Origin: an uncultured Acetobacteraceae bacterium
GTDB taxonomy: Bacteria; Pseudomonadota; Alphaproteobacteria; Acetobacterales; Acetobacteraceae
NCBI GenBank assembly: GCA_903877125.1
Contig: CAIRCM010000044.1
Span: 1 to 32,872 of the forward strand
Direction of reading: 5' to 3'
DNA length: 32,872 nucleotides
Notes under the pieces: model-generated
Told to the model about the DNA's origin: nothing
What the model saw: the letters and a program-made list of their open reading frames with translations, nothing else
Database searches by the model: none
Position numbers and translations under genes: made by a program
In this document: positions 24,027 to 31,826 of the stretch, in pieces
How the letters are laid out: every line of letters begins with the position of its first letter
How positions within the stretch are numbered: the first letter of the stretch is position 1

Positions 24027-25115
24027 ATGGCCCAAATCGGAGAATCGAAAGGCGAGTATAAAGGGTCCCATCTGCGCGACGACGCGCCTCTGGCCGAGTG
24101 GTTAGCACGCCGCCCGACCGAAGCCGCGCTGGAGCCCGATCTGCCGATCATCGATCCGCATCATCACTTCTGGCACTCCCCGGCGCGCGGGGAATACCTG
24201 CTGCCGGGGATTCTTTCGGACATCGGTACGCGGGAAAACGGCGGGCACAACATCGTGTCGACCGTCTTCCTGGAATGCCGGGCGATGTACCGCAAGGACG
24301 GCCCGCGTCACATGGCAGCGTTGGGAGAGGTCGAATTCGTGGCCGGCCTCGCGGCCATGAGCGCGTCGGGCGGGTTCGGTCCCTGCCGCATCGCCGAGGT
24401 GATCATCGGCGGTGGCGATCTGACGCTGGGCGCGGCCAACGTGCGCGAACTGATGGAAGCGGAAATCGTCGCCGCGGGTGGACGGTTGCGCGGCATGCGT
24501 CATGGCGTCGCGACCGATGCGCACGATTCCATCAGCAAATTCGCGTCGCGCCCGGTGCCGCTGCATCAGGTGATGGATCCGAAATTCCGCGAGGGTTTCG
24601 CGCAACTCGCACCTTTGGGTCTAAGCTTCGAATCCTGGCAGTATCATCCGCAACTGCCGGACGCGATCGACCTCGCGCGTTCGTTCCCGGAAACGTCGAT
24701 CATCCTGAATCACGTCGGCGGTATTTTGGGTGTCGGCATCTACAACAACAAGCGTCAGGAAATCCTCCAGTCCTGGAAAGCGAACATCGCCGAACTCGCC
24801 AAATGCCCGAACGTCACGGTGAAGCTGGGCGGGCTGGGCATGGTGTCTGTTGGTTACGACTTTCATGAACGCGACGTGCCGCCATCGTCCGAGGATCTGG
24901 CTGCCGCCTGGCGTCCGTATATCGAGCATTGCATCGAGGCATTCGGGGTGGATCGCTGCATGTTCGAGAGCAACTTCCCGCCGGACAAGCAGTCCAGCGG
25001 CTACAACGAACTGTGGAACGCGTTCAAGCGCATCACGGCCAATGCGTCCGCCGATGAGAAAAGGGCGCTGTACAGCGGCACCGCGGCGCGCGTTTACAAG
25101 ATGATCGTTCCCTGA
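24027..25115 (+). CDS. Amidohydrolase-family (COG3618-like) metal-dependent hydrolase
   Basis: This 362-residue TIM-barrel hydrolase has the metal-binding LPIIDPHHHFWHS near residue 39 (Asp43, His45-47). It also has GLSFESWQYHPQLPDAIDLARSFPETSIILNHVGGILG, NVTVKLGGLGM and FGVDRCMFESNFPPDKQS. The D-x-H-x-H-F-W opening places it with lactonase/decarboxylase-like members of amidohydrolase group 2. These hydrolyse lactones or decarboxylate aromatic acids. AGGAGG precedes the ATG. The N-terminal 35 residues before the barrel are an extension. It is last in its operon, followed by a hairpin terminator at 25127-25156. Hydrolysis of a lactone from the nearby BVMO is a reasonable but unproven idea. Confidence 0.92.
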   Translation: MAQIGESKGEYKGSHLRDDAPLAEWLARRPTEAALEPDLPIIDPHHHFWHSPARGEYLLPGILSDIGTRENGGHNIVSTVFLECRAMYRKDGPRHMAALGEVEFVAGLAAMSASGGFGPCRIAEVIIGGGDLTLGAANVRELMEAEIVAAGGRLRGMRHGVATDAHDSISKFASRPVPLHQVMDPKFREGFAQLAPLGLSFESWQYHPQLPDAIDLARSFPETSIILNHVGGILGVGIYNNKRQEILQSWKANIAELAKCPNVTVKLGGLGMVSVGYDFHERDVPPSSEDLAAAWRPYIEHCIEAFGVDRCMFESNFPPDKQSSGYNELWNAFKRITANASADEKRALYSGTAARVYKMIVP

Positions 25116-25126
25116 GCCGACGACGC

Positions 25127-25156
25127 CGGGCTGACACGGTACGCCGCGTCAGCCCG
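25127..25156. terminator. Hairpin between convergent genes
   Basis: A perfect 9-bp stem pairs 25127-25135 with 25148-25156 around a 12-base loop, in the 47-base gap between the amidohydrolase stop and the convergent Ldh-family stop. There is no strong T-tract. Its location favours a bidirectional terminator. Confidence 0.6.
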
Positions 25157-25162
25157 TCACGT

Positions 25163-26179
25163 TCAAGCCCCGTGGTCGAGATGGCCTTGCGACAGGCGCA
25201 CCAGCGCGTCGCGAATTTTGGTGTCGATCTCGATCCCCTCGATCAGCAGGCGCGCCCGGGTTTTGTAGGACCGCTCGCCGGGGATGCGGATTTCATCGAC
25301 CCCTTCCATGCGCGGCGTCGCCTTGATGGTTTCGATACGATGGGCCACCTCCCGGCGGTAGTCGTCCGCCGGCAGGAACAGATCGGGCCGGAACGCGAGG
25401 AAGAGGTAACCGCCTTCGTCCCCGCTGCCACGGGTGGTCGCTGAGAGGGTGCCCAGCGCATCCATGGCCAATGCCAGGCCAAAGCCCTTGTAGCCGCCCT
25501 CCGCCCCGCCGAATGGCAGTAGCGTGCCCTGGCGCGCAAGCCGAGCATCTGTGGTCGGATGGCCGTTGGGACCGAGGGCCACGCCCTCGGGGATCGCTGC
25601 GCCGATGCGGGAGCGATATTGCAGGTCCGTGCCCATGAAGGCCGAGGTTCCCATGTCGATGACCAGCGGATCGCCGTCGGTCGGGAAGCCGAAGGCGATG
25701 GGGTTGGTGCCCAGCGCCGGCCGCGTGCCGCCAAAGGGTGCCACCGACGGCGGGGACGCAACCGTATGGATCACCACAAACCCCGCTCGGGCAATCATTT
25801 CGCAATAATAGGCACTGCGTCCGGTCATCGAGGTATTGCCCATCGAAACGATGGCCAGTCCATGCGCCTCGGCGCGCCGCAACGTGTCCTCGGCCGTGCG
25901 ATAGCCGGCGATCATGCCGTTGTTGTTGCCGCCGTCCAGCAACGCGGTCGGACCGGTTTCCTTCACGACCGAAACGGGTTTGCGAGATGTGCCGAAACGG
26001 GGTTCGTCGATCACGTTCAGGAGTTTCGGCAGGCCCGAATACTCGTAGCCGCACAGCGCGGCATCCATCACGTGATCGGTCAGAATACGGGCTTCATCGG
26101 CGTCGAAGCCCGCGCCGCGCATCGCGGCCTCACCCAGAGATCGGGCTTCATCGGCCGAGAGGTGTACGCGGTCGGTCAT
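25163..26179 (-). CDS. Ldh-family (malate/L-lactate/sulfolactate dehydrogenase) oxidoreductase with Met at the catalytic His
   Basis: This 338-residue protein belongs to the Ldh2/MDH3 family of NAD(P)H-dependent 2-hydroxyacid or related dehydrogenases. Landmarks are HLSADEARSLGEAAMRGAGFDADEA, GPTALLDGGNNNGMIAGYR, the SVAPFGGTRPALGTNPIAFGFPT block and GGYKGFGLALAMDAL. The active-site segment, normally NSxHFGAAGYY, reads NTSMTGRSAYY. Met118 therefore replaces the catalytic His, read directly from codon ATG. Activity as a normal dehydrogenase is doubtful; the family also includes imine reductases. The ATG at 26179 has AAGGA 7 bases upstream. It lies 23 bases after the BVMO gene in the same direction, so it is co-transcribed. 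Confidence 0.9.
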   Translation of the reverse strand: MTDRVHLSADEARSLGEAAMRGAGFDADEARILTDHVMDAALCGYEYSGLPKLLNVIDEPRFGTSRKPVSVVKETGPTALLDGGNNNGMIAGYRTAEDTLRRAEAHGLAIVSMGNTSMTGRSAYYCEMIARAGFVVIHTVASPPSVAPFGGTRPALGTNPIAFGFPTDGDPLVIDMGTSAFMGTDLQYRSRIGAAIPEGVALGPNGHPTTDARLARQGTLLPFGGAEGGYKGFGLALAMDALGTLSATTRGSGDEGGYLFLAFRPDLFLPADDYRREVAHRIETIKATPRMEGVDEIRIPGERSYKTRARLLIEGIEIDTKIRDALVRLSQGHLDHGA

Positions 26180-26202
26180 AAGCGAATCCTTTTGATAGGC
26201 GT

Positions 26203-28062
26203 TTAGGCGGACAGGATGTATGGCTCCAGGGTTTCCTGAGCCCCCATCCGGATTTCGTGCCATTTCCGCGGTCCGCCGTAATAGGCCAGACTGCCGGGTT
26301 GGGCGTTGCCGTCGCCATTATAATACGACAGACAATCCCGCAACGGCCGGGTTCGCAGATCCGCCTCACGGCAATGGTCGGCATAGGCGATTTCCGCCTC
26401 ACGCCGGACATCGACGAAGCGCGCGCCGCGTTCGCGCATCGTCGTCAACAGCCAAGCGACGTAATCGGTCTGGCCTTCCATGGTGCGGGTGAAATTGAAC
26501 TGGCCGCCACCGCTTTGCGGACCCGAGAGGATGAACAGGTTCGGAAACCCATTGCTGTGCAGACCAAGGAAGGTCCGCACGCCTTCTTCCGCCCATTTGC
26601 CACGCAGGGTGCGGCCGTCCTTGCCGACGATCATGTTGAAGGAACCGGCCCCCATCCACTGGAAGCCCGTTGCATAGATCAGCACATCCAACGGATATTC
26701 GATGCCATCATGCACGACGCCGTTGGCGTTGATCTTTGTCACGCCCGTCGGCGCGGTATCGACCAGCGTCACGTGGGGCAGATTGAACGTCGGTAGATAT
26801 TCGTCATGAAATGTCGGCCGCTTGCAGCCATAGGCGTAGTAAGGCTTCAGCGCCGCCGCCGTCTTCGGATCTTTTACAATCGCATCCACCCGTGCTCGGA
26901 TTTGTTCCATGATGCGAAAGTTCGTGTTCAGCTGACGGTCGATCATTTCCTCAGGCGTCAACTCGCGTTCGTAGGTCCGTCGCTCCCGGACATCGGCGAC
27001 CTTGCCGGACAGATAATCGTCGTTGCCCTTCAGCGCGGTACGGCCGGAGGAAATGCGGGCCAGCCGCTCCCGGCGGGATTTGGCCCAATTGGGTTCTTTC
27101 GACCAGTTTTCGATTTCCTCCTGGGTCGTCATTCGTTGGTCGCGTACGTCGATGGTAGAAGGCGTGCGTTGGAACACGTGCAGAGCCTTCACGACCTTGG
27201 CGAGTTCCGGCACCGCCTGGACGGCGCTCGCCCCCGTGCCGATGATACCGACGCGCTTGCCCGTCAGATCGACATTGTAATCCCACCGCGATGTATGAAA
27301 CGATGCGCCGGCGAAAGTCTCCATGCCATCGATGCGTGCCAGTTTCGGTGTCGTCAGCGACCCGTTGGCCAGAACCACATGCCGAGCCGCCATCCTGTCG
27401 CCGCGGTCGGTGGATACGGTCCAACGGCCGGATTGTTCATCCCACTCGGTCCGTTCGACAGTCGTGTGGAAGAGGCAACGGTCGTAGAAATCCAGCTTCT
27501 CGGCCATCAACTGGCAATATTCGAGGATCTCGAACCCCGAAGCGAACTTCATGGTGGGGAAGTAGCCCATTTCCTCCAGCAGCGGCAGATAGCTGTAGGA
27601 TTCGACATCGCAGGCAATGCCCGGATAGCGGTTCCAGTACCACGTGCCGCCGACGTCGCCACCCTTTTCGCAGACACGCACATCGGTAAAGCCGGCGGCC
27701 CGGAGTTTGTACCACAGCAGCAATGCCGCGAATCCCGCGCCGATCACCAGAACCTCGCAGGAATCGGTCAGGGCTTCGCGTTCGATCGGCGGCGCGGAAT
27801 ATACATCCTTCAGATATCGGGCGAATTGTCCCTCCATGGCGATGTAGTCCGCCGCCCCCTGTCGCGCCTTGTTGTATTCGCGATACCGGGCTTGCTCCTC
27901 GGCGTTGAAGACCGCGCCGGGCGGGGGCGGGGGCAATGTCGTCAGCGCCTCATCCGCGACCGGCGAGTAGCCCTTGCCGGCGATCCGTTCGCTCGCTTTC
28001 GCGGCGCGGGTATTGAAGAGTTTCAGGCCGGTGGCCGCGTCAATTCGAATGGCAGGCTGCAT
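26203..28062 (-). CDS. Baeyer-Villiger-type flavin monooxygenase with N-terminal extension
   Basis: This 619-residue enzyme should insert oxygen next to a ketone using FAD and NADPH. An N-terminal extension of about 100 residues precedes the FAD fold VLVIGAGFAALLL (108-110 GAG). The BVMO fingerprint FAGASFHTSRWD lies at 250-261 and the NADPH fold GIIGTGASAVQAV near 273. The canonical last Gly of the first GxGxxG is Ala (GAGFAA). The extension is like that of hydroxyacetophenone monooxygenase-type members. DVLIYATGFQWMG is the usual ATG motif. The gene is first in an operon with the Ldh-family gene. It is divergent from the class II aldolase. The ketone substrate is unknown. Confidence 0.93.
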   Translation of the reverse strand: MQPAIRIDAATGLKLFNTRAAKASERIAGKGYSPVADEALTTLPPPPPGAVFNAEEQARYREYNKARQGAADYIAMEGQFARYLKDVYSAPPIEREALTDSCEVLVIGAGFAALLLWYKLRAAGFTDVRVCEKGGDVGGTWYWNRYPGIACDVESYSYLPLLEEMGYFPTMKFASGFEILEYCQLMAEKLDFYDRCLFHTTVERTEWDEQSGRWTVSTDRGDRMAARHVVLANGSLTTPKLARIDGMETFAGASFHTSRWDYNVDLTGKRVGIIGTGASAVQAVPELAKVVKALHVFQRTPSTIDVRDQRMTTQEEIENWSKEPNWAKSRRERLARISSGRTALKGNDDYLSGKVADVRERRTYERELTPEEMIDRQLNTNFRIMEQIRARVDAIVKDPKTAAALKPYYAYGCKRPTFHDEYLPTFNLPHVTLVDTAPTGVTKINANGVVHDGIEYPLDVLIYATGFQWMGAGSFNMIVGKDGRTLRGKWAEEGVRTFLGLHSNGFPNLFILSGPQSGGGQFNFTRTMEGQTDYVAWLLTTMRERGARFVDVRREAEIAYADHCREADLRTRPLRDCLSYYNGDGNAQPGSLAYYGGPRKWHEIRMGAQETLEPYILSA

Positions 28063-28091
28063 GACAGGACGTTCTCACGGTTGGGCGGGGT

Positions 28092-28120
28092 ATGCTGCGA
28101 ACAGTGCCAGGGGGTGTCAA
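28092..28120 (-). promoter_or_regulatory. Candidate promoter of the BVMO operon
   Basis: On the minus strand a perfect TTGACA (28120-28115) is followed after 17 bases by CAGCAT (28097-28092). It would start transcription about 22 bases before the BVMO ATG. The -10 is weak. The gap of 118 bases also contains TTGACC on the plus strand at 28123-28128, but no -10 follows it. Confidence 0.35.
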
Positions 28121-28180
28121 GGTTGACCCGGTCCCCGCACCACCGCAGGGTTGTTCCCGGAGTCACAAGGGAACCCACCG

Positions 28181-28948
28181 ATGTCAGCGTCCATTCAGCA
28201 CACCTGCTCCCCCGAGGAATGGGAGGCCAGGCTCGATCTCGCCGCGGCCTACCGGCTAGGCGCCAGCTTTGGCTGGCATGACATGCTTGGCAACCATTTT
28301 TCGCTGCGTGTGCCCGGCACCGAGGATCAATATCTGCTCAACCCCCTCGGCCTGTTCTTCGAGGAAATCACCGCGTCGTCGCTGGTGAAGATGGATACCC
28401 AGGGCAACGTGTTGAGCGATGCGCCGCACGGGATCAACAAGGCTGGGGAAGTCATTCACGGTGGCATCTACGCCGCCCGGCCCGACGTCAATTCCGTTAT
28501 GCACCTGCATTCCGCGGTCGGCGCCGGCGTGTCCGCGCAGGAAGACGGGTTGCTGCCGATTTCCCAGAATGCGCTGATCCTGATGGATCGCGTGCGCTAT
28601 CACGAATACGAAGGCCCGGCGAACAATGCGGAGGAAGAGCGTCATGCGCTTGCCCGCGACCTCGCGGACGGCAGCATCCTGTTCCTGCGCAACCACGGCA
28701 CCCTCACCGCCGGCCGCTCCATGGGCGAAGCCTTCGTTCTGCTCGGGCGTGTCGAACGGGCGTGCGAAATTCAGATCGCCGCGCAGGCCGGATCGAAGGT
28801 GCACTATCCCAGCGAGGACGCGATTCAGCGCACCCGCGCGATCGGTGCGACGATGTACGGCGACAACAGCCGTTCCCCGCGAGCGAAGCTGGAATGGGCG
28901 GCGTTCCGCCGGAAGCTGGATCGCGAGGATCCGGGTTACGCGGCGTAA
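28181..28948 (+). CDS. Class II aldolase/adducin family protein
   Basis: This 255-residue protein has the class II aldolase fold, as in L-fuculose-phosphate aldolase and 3-oxo-4-phosphate decarboxylases. LAAAYRLGASFGWHDMLGNHFSLRVPG is at the N-terminus, PHGINKAGEVIHGGIYAARPDVNSVMHLHS carries Glu90 and the zinc ligands His108 and His110, and LFLRNHGTLTAGRS carries His172. It should be a zinc-dependent aldolase, decarboxylase or epimerase. The ATG at 28181 has AAGGGAA upstream; the longer frame has no better start. It is a single-gene unit, divergent from the BVMO and ending at the hairpin at 28959-28980. The substrate is unknown. Confidence 0.91.
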   Translation: MSASIQHTCSPEEWEARLDLAAAYRLGASFGWHDMLGNHFSLRVPGTEDQYLLNPLGLFFEEITASSLVKMDTQGNVLSDAPHGINKAGEVIHGGIYAARPDVNSVMHLHSAVGAGVSAQEDGLLPISQNALILMDRVRYHEYEGPANNAEEERHALARDLADGSILFLRNHGTLTAGRSMGEAFVLLGRVERACEIQIAAQAGSKVHYPSEDAIQRTRAIGATMYGDNSRSPRAKLEWAAFRRKLDREDPGYAA

Positions 28949-28950
28949 AT

Positions 28951-28988
28951 CAAAAAAAGGGCCACGCCGCGGCGTGGCCCCATTTCTT
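28951..28988. terminator. Strong bidirectional intrinsic terminator
   Basis: Positions 28959-28980 are a perfect 22-base palindrome, able to form a GC-rich hairpin of about 8-10 bp. Seven A residues lie at 28952-28958. On the minus strand they become a T7 tract directly after the stem, a textbook intrinsic terminator for the operon ending at 28998. On the plus strand a short T-rich run follows, serving the class II aldolase gene. Confidence 0.9.
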
Positions 28989-28997
28989 CCCGATCGA

Positions 28998-29921
28998 TTA
29001 TTCCGCCGCGAGGTTCGGCGTGAATTCCAGCGGCAGGCCCTTGTGCCCGGTCAGCCGCTCGCCTTCCTCGTACATCTCGAAGGCACGCTTCTTGAGCGAC
29101 GGCAGCACGGCGTTGATCAGGCTCTGATCCACATCGGCCGCGATCCCGGGATAGCCGGCACGTGTGATCATGGCGGGAATCTTGCCGCCCTCGATCTGTT
29201 CGAACGTCCACAGCAGGGGATCGCCTACGACCGTCATATCCCAGTTCTTGCGATGGTTCTTGTTGCGCGGGCCGTAGTGGTAGTGCGCGTCCTTCCAGAA
29301 ATGATCGAAGGCCAGGACTTCGGTTTCCTCGACATACGACTTGCCGCGGGAGCCGCCGATATCGGCGAGGACATGGATCGCCAGACCGCCGTCCCCGTTG
29401 CGCTGCCGGCGCATCTCAAGGCCGAAGCGGATGACGCCGGCTTCGAAGATTTCCGTGCCGCGGTTGTGCTTCACGACATTACGCTTGGTGAAATGCATTT
29501 CCCGAGCGCAGGCCGCGACCTCCGGCAGCACGGCCTTCACCGCCTGCATGTCGGTCAGCGCCGCGACGCCCTTGTAGCCAGCCTTTTCGAGCATCGCCGG
29601 CAGCTTGGCCGCCATCACATCGATGGCATAGGTGATCGGGTTGCCGTCGGTGACCGGATCCATGCTGCAATGAATGCCCATACCGCCGCCGACCCGCAAC
29701 GGGGTCGAGAGCTCGGGGTTTTCCGGCCCGTAGACATAGCTGCTCTGCAGGTCGAAGCAGTTGAACCGCAGCAGGGAAATGTCCTTGCCGCCGACATTGG
29801 CCATCACATCGATGGAAATGCCCTGGTCCGAGTGATCTTCGACATTGGCATCCCAGAGCTGGTGCCGGACAGCGAAGGTCAGCGGCGCGGCGGAGAATGT
29901 GGTTGCTGGCGATTGCGGCAT
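28998..29921 (-). CDS. Internally duplicated conserved protein of unknown function
   Basis: I do not recognise a firm family name for this 307-residue protein. It contains two copies of a domain of about 120 residues. The first runs from ISIDVMANVGG through FDLQSSYVYGPEN, PITYAIDVMAAKLPAMLEKAGYKGVAA to VLPEVAACAREM. The second runs from LAIHVLADIGG through FDHFWKDAHYHYGPRN, LLWTFEQIEGGKIPAMITRAGYPGIAA to VLPSLKKRAFEMYEEG. The His-rich AHYHYGPRNKNHRK in copy two could bind metal. There is no signal peptide or membrane segment. It is last in a minus-strand operon after the thioesterase and NHL genes, followed by the terminator at 28951-28988. Confidence 0.85.
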   Translation of the reverse strand: MPQSPATTFSAAPLTFAVRHQLWDANVEDHSDQGISIDVMANVGGKDISLLRFNCFDLQSSYVYGPENPELSTPLRVGGGMGIHCSMDPVTDGNPITYAIDVMAAKLPAMLEKAGYKGVAALTDMQAVKAVLPEVAACAREMHFTKRNVVKHNRGTEIFEAGVIRFGLEMRRQRNGDGGLAIHVLADIGGSRGKSYVEETEVLAFDHFWKDAHYHYGPRNKNHRKNWDMTVVGDPLLWTFEQIEGGKIPAMITRAGYPGIAADVDQSLINAVLPSLKKRAFEMYEEGERLTGHKGLPLEFTPNLAAE

Positions 29922-29966
29922 GGCATGGAGCTCCTGTTTTGTGTCTTTGGGACCAATCTAGGCGGC

Positions 29967-30779
29967 TTAAGCCACGCTCGCAAGCGCGCCCGCCCGTTCG
30001 CGAATGTCGTCCGGCCAGCGCGCCGGGCGACGGGCATCGAGGTCGAGATTAACGCCGTATTGGCTCAACCGCGCGACTTCCGTGCCCGAGCGGGGATCGG
30101 CCATGCGGTGGATCATGCGCAGCGATGAATTGCCCAACAGGGCGACGCCGGTCTCGACAAGGTAGGGCGCATCGAGCGGCAGGGCGCCAGACAGTTGCAA
30201 AATGAGCTCGAAGGTCGAAAAGCCGCGTCGGTTTTTGGTCATGTAGGCGCTGTTCATGCCAATGGCGTTGCCGAACTGACCCGAGGCGTTGGAAAAGCGG
30301 TGCACCATCCCGCCGAGGGAGAAATTGCCGGCACAATCGATGTCGGCGGTTTTCACCCGCCCCCTCGCGGTCGGAATGAAGGCAAGGCCGGCGGCCGGCG
30401 CGCCCCGCTCTTCCGGCGCCGGACCGTTCCACTCGGCGATCCGCTCCCGCGGGATCGGGGAAGATGGCGGGGTCCAGGATTCATCGAACCAGGTCACCAC
30501 TTCGTTGCTGTCGGAATCGATGACCCGATGCCCGATACGCAACCGGGTTTCATCGATGCCCAGCAACGCGCTTTCGATATGAAAGCTGGCGCCCGCCCGC
30601 AGTTCGCGGGCGAACCGGGCGTTGATCTGGAACGGCCGCCCGGCGAAGCCCAGGCTTTCGGCCAGGGAAGCCTCGGCTTCCTCCACCCGGTCGAAGTAAT
30701 AGGCGACCGTGAAATGTTCGGTCACATCGCACTGCCAGGGCGGCACCGCGCCGCGGTAGGTTTCGATCCAGTTCGGCAT
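29967..30779 (-). CDS. Double-hotdog thioesterase-like protein
   Basis: This 270-residue protein appears to contain two hotdog-fold halves like those of acyl-ACP or 4-hydroxybenzoyl-CoA thioesterases. The first half begins VPPWQCDVTEHFTVAYYFDRVEEAEASL, matching the D-x-x-x-H-x-x-x-x-Y-F active-site helix, with ETRLRIGHRVID following. The second has VKTADIDCAGNFSLGGMVHRFSNAS and SLRMIHRMADPRSGTEVARLSQYGVNLD. It probably hydrolyses an acyl-CoA, but a dehydratase or binding role is possible. It lies 9 bases after the NHL gene and 45 bases before the duplicated protein, so the three form an operon. Confidence 0.82.
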   Translation of the reverse strand: MPNWIETYRGAVPPWQCDVTEHFTVAYYFDRVEEAEASLAESLGFAGRPFQINARFARELRAGASFHIESALLGIDETRLRIGHRVIDSDSNEVVTWFDESWTPPSSPIPRERIAEWNGPAPEERGAPAAGLAFIPTARGRVKTADIDCAGNFSLGGMVHRFSNASGQFGNAIGMNSAYMTKNRRGFSTFELILQLSGALPLDAPYLVETGVALLGNSSLRMIHRMADPRSGTEVARLSQYGVNLDLDARRPARWPDDIRERAGALASVA

Positions 30780-30788
30780 TGTCCGCGC

Positions 30789-31757
30789 TCAGTCCAGTTT
30801 CACGAGTTTCTGCAACACCGCCCGGGGTTTGTCGGGCGTCACGCCGGGGAACAGGTTACCCCAGCCGGTCTTGGCGACCTCACCGACATAGATGTCGCCG
30901 CGCGAGTCCGCGGCGATCCCGTGCGGGGAGGTGAAGGGTCCTGGGAAATTCTCCGGCGTCCGGTCGCCGAGGCGGGCGAGGATTTTGCCGTCCCGCCGGT
31001 TGACCACCGAAACACGCGGCCCCAGGCCCGACGCCTTGCGGCTGAAGCCGAAGGTTGGGCCGCACTCACCCACATAACAGTAGGGGCAGCTTCCCTTGGG
31101 CAGGAACAGCGCGCTGGCACGATGCAGATTGCGCCACTCGGTTTCGTATTTGCCGTTGCCGTCGAAAATCTGCACGCGGTGGTTTTCCCGGTCGGCGACG
31201 TAGACCCAACCTTCCGCATCGCAGCAGACATTGTGCGGCAGGTTGAACTCGCCCGGCCCGACGCCGGATTTACCCCACGACATGATGTGGCGTCCGTCGG
31301 GCGTGTATTTGTGGATGCGGGCGTTGCCGTAGCCGTCGGATACATAAATCTCGCCGTTTGGGGACAGCGCGGTATGGGTGCACTGGCAGAACGGCTCCCC
31401 GCCCATATAGGGCTTGGGGGTGCCGGGGGTACCGAGCGTGAGGAGGACTTTGCCTTCGGGGGTGCAGCGGCGGACGGCGTGGTCGCCGTCGTCGGTGCAG
31501 AAGATGGTGTCGTCGGGGGCAATGCTAAGGCCGTGGGCGCGTTTGAAAATCCCCTCGCCCCACGACCGCAGGAAGTTACCGTCGCGGTCGAACACCGTCA
31601 CCGGATGGGCACTGCGGCTGAACACGTAGACCTGATCGCGGCTATCGACGGTGACGGCGGCGACTTCGTTGAAATCCCAGCCATCGGGCAGTTTCGCCCA
31701 ATCAGGGATCAGCCGGTAGCGAAAATCGCCGCTACCCAGGATGCTATCGCTTTCCAT
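30789..31757 (-). CDS. NHL-repeat beta-propeller protein
   Basis: This 322-residue protein has several NHL-type repeats of about 45 residues: VFDRDGNFLRSWGEG, IAPDDTIFCTDDGDHAVRRCTPEGKVLLTLG, LSPNGEIYVSDGYGNARIHKYTPDGRHIMSWG, and AEGWVYVADRENHRVQIFDGNGKYETEW. They resemble peptidyl-alpha-hydroxyglycine amidating lyase-like propellers. It has no signal peptide. It is unusually Cys-rich: Cys124 and Cys126 in FCQC, Cys178-179, and Cys224, 227 and 232 in SCPYCYVGEC, which could bind metal. GAGGGGG lies upstream of the ATG. First in an operon with the thioesterase-like and duplicated genes. Its activity is unknown; a lyase or lactonase role is inferred only from the fold. Confidence 0.88.
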   Translation of the reverse strand: MESDSILGSGDFRYRLIPDWAKLPDGWDFNEVAAVTVDSRDQVYVFSRSAHPVTVFDRDGNFLRSWGEGIFKRAHGLSIAPDDTIFCTDDGDHAVRRCTPEGKVLLTLGTPGTPKPYMGGEPFCQCTHTALSPNGEIYVSDGYGNARIHKYTPDGRHIMSWGKSGVGPGEFNLPHNVCCDAEGWVYVADRENHRVQIFDGNGKYETEWRNLHRASALFLPKGSCPYCYVGECGPTFGFSRKASGLGPRVSVVNRRDGKILARLGDRTPENFPGPFTSPHGIAADSRGDIYVGEVAKTGWGNLFPGVTPDKPRAVLQKLVKLD

Positions 31758-31826
31758 CGCCGATTTCCCCCTCGTTGAACGTAAATCTGAGGTAGAGCAT
31801 GGGGCCGAGGACGTCCATCCGATGGG

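Noticed and set aside
28123-28128. TTGACC as a -35 for the class II aldolase gene
   Set aside because: No -10-like hexamer lies 15-19 bases downstream.
26806-28281. 491-residue ORF antisense to the BVMO gene
   Set aside because: It is an Arg/Gly/His-rich shadow frame typical of GC-rich DNA. The opposite strand encodes a BVMO with all key motifs.
30195-31778. 527-residue ORF antisense to the thioesterase-like and NHL genes
   Set aside because: It spans two genes and their junction on the other strand and has no domain-like pattern; the minus-strand proteins have clear motifs.
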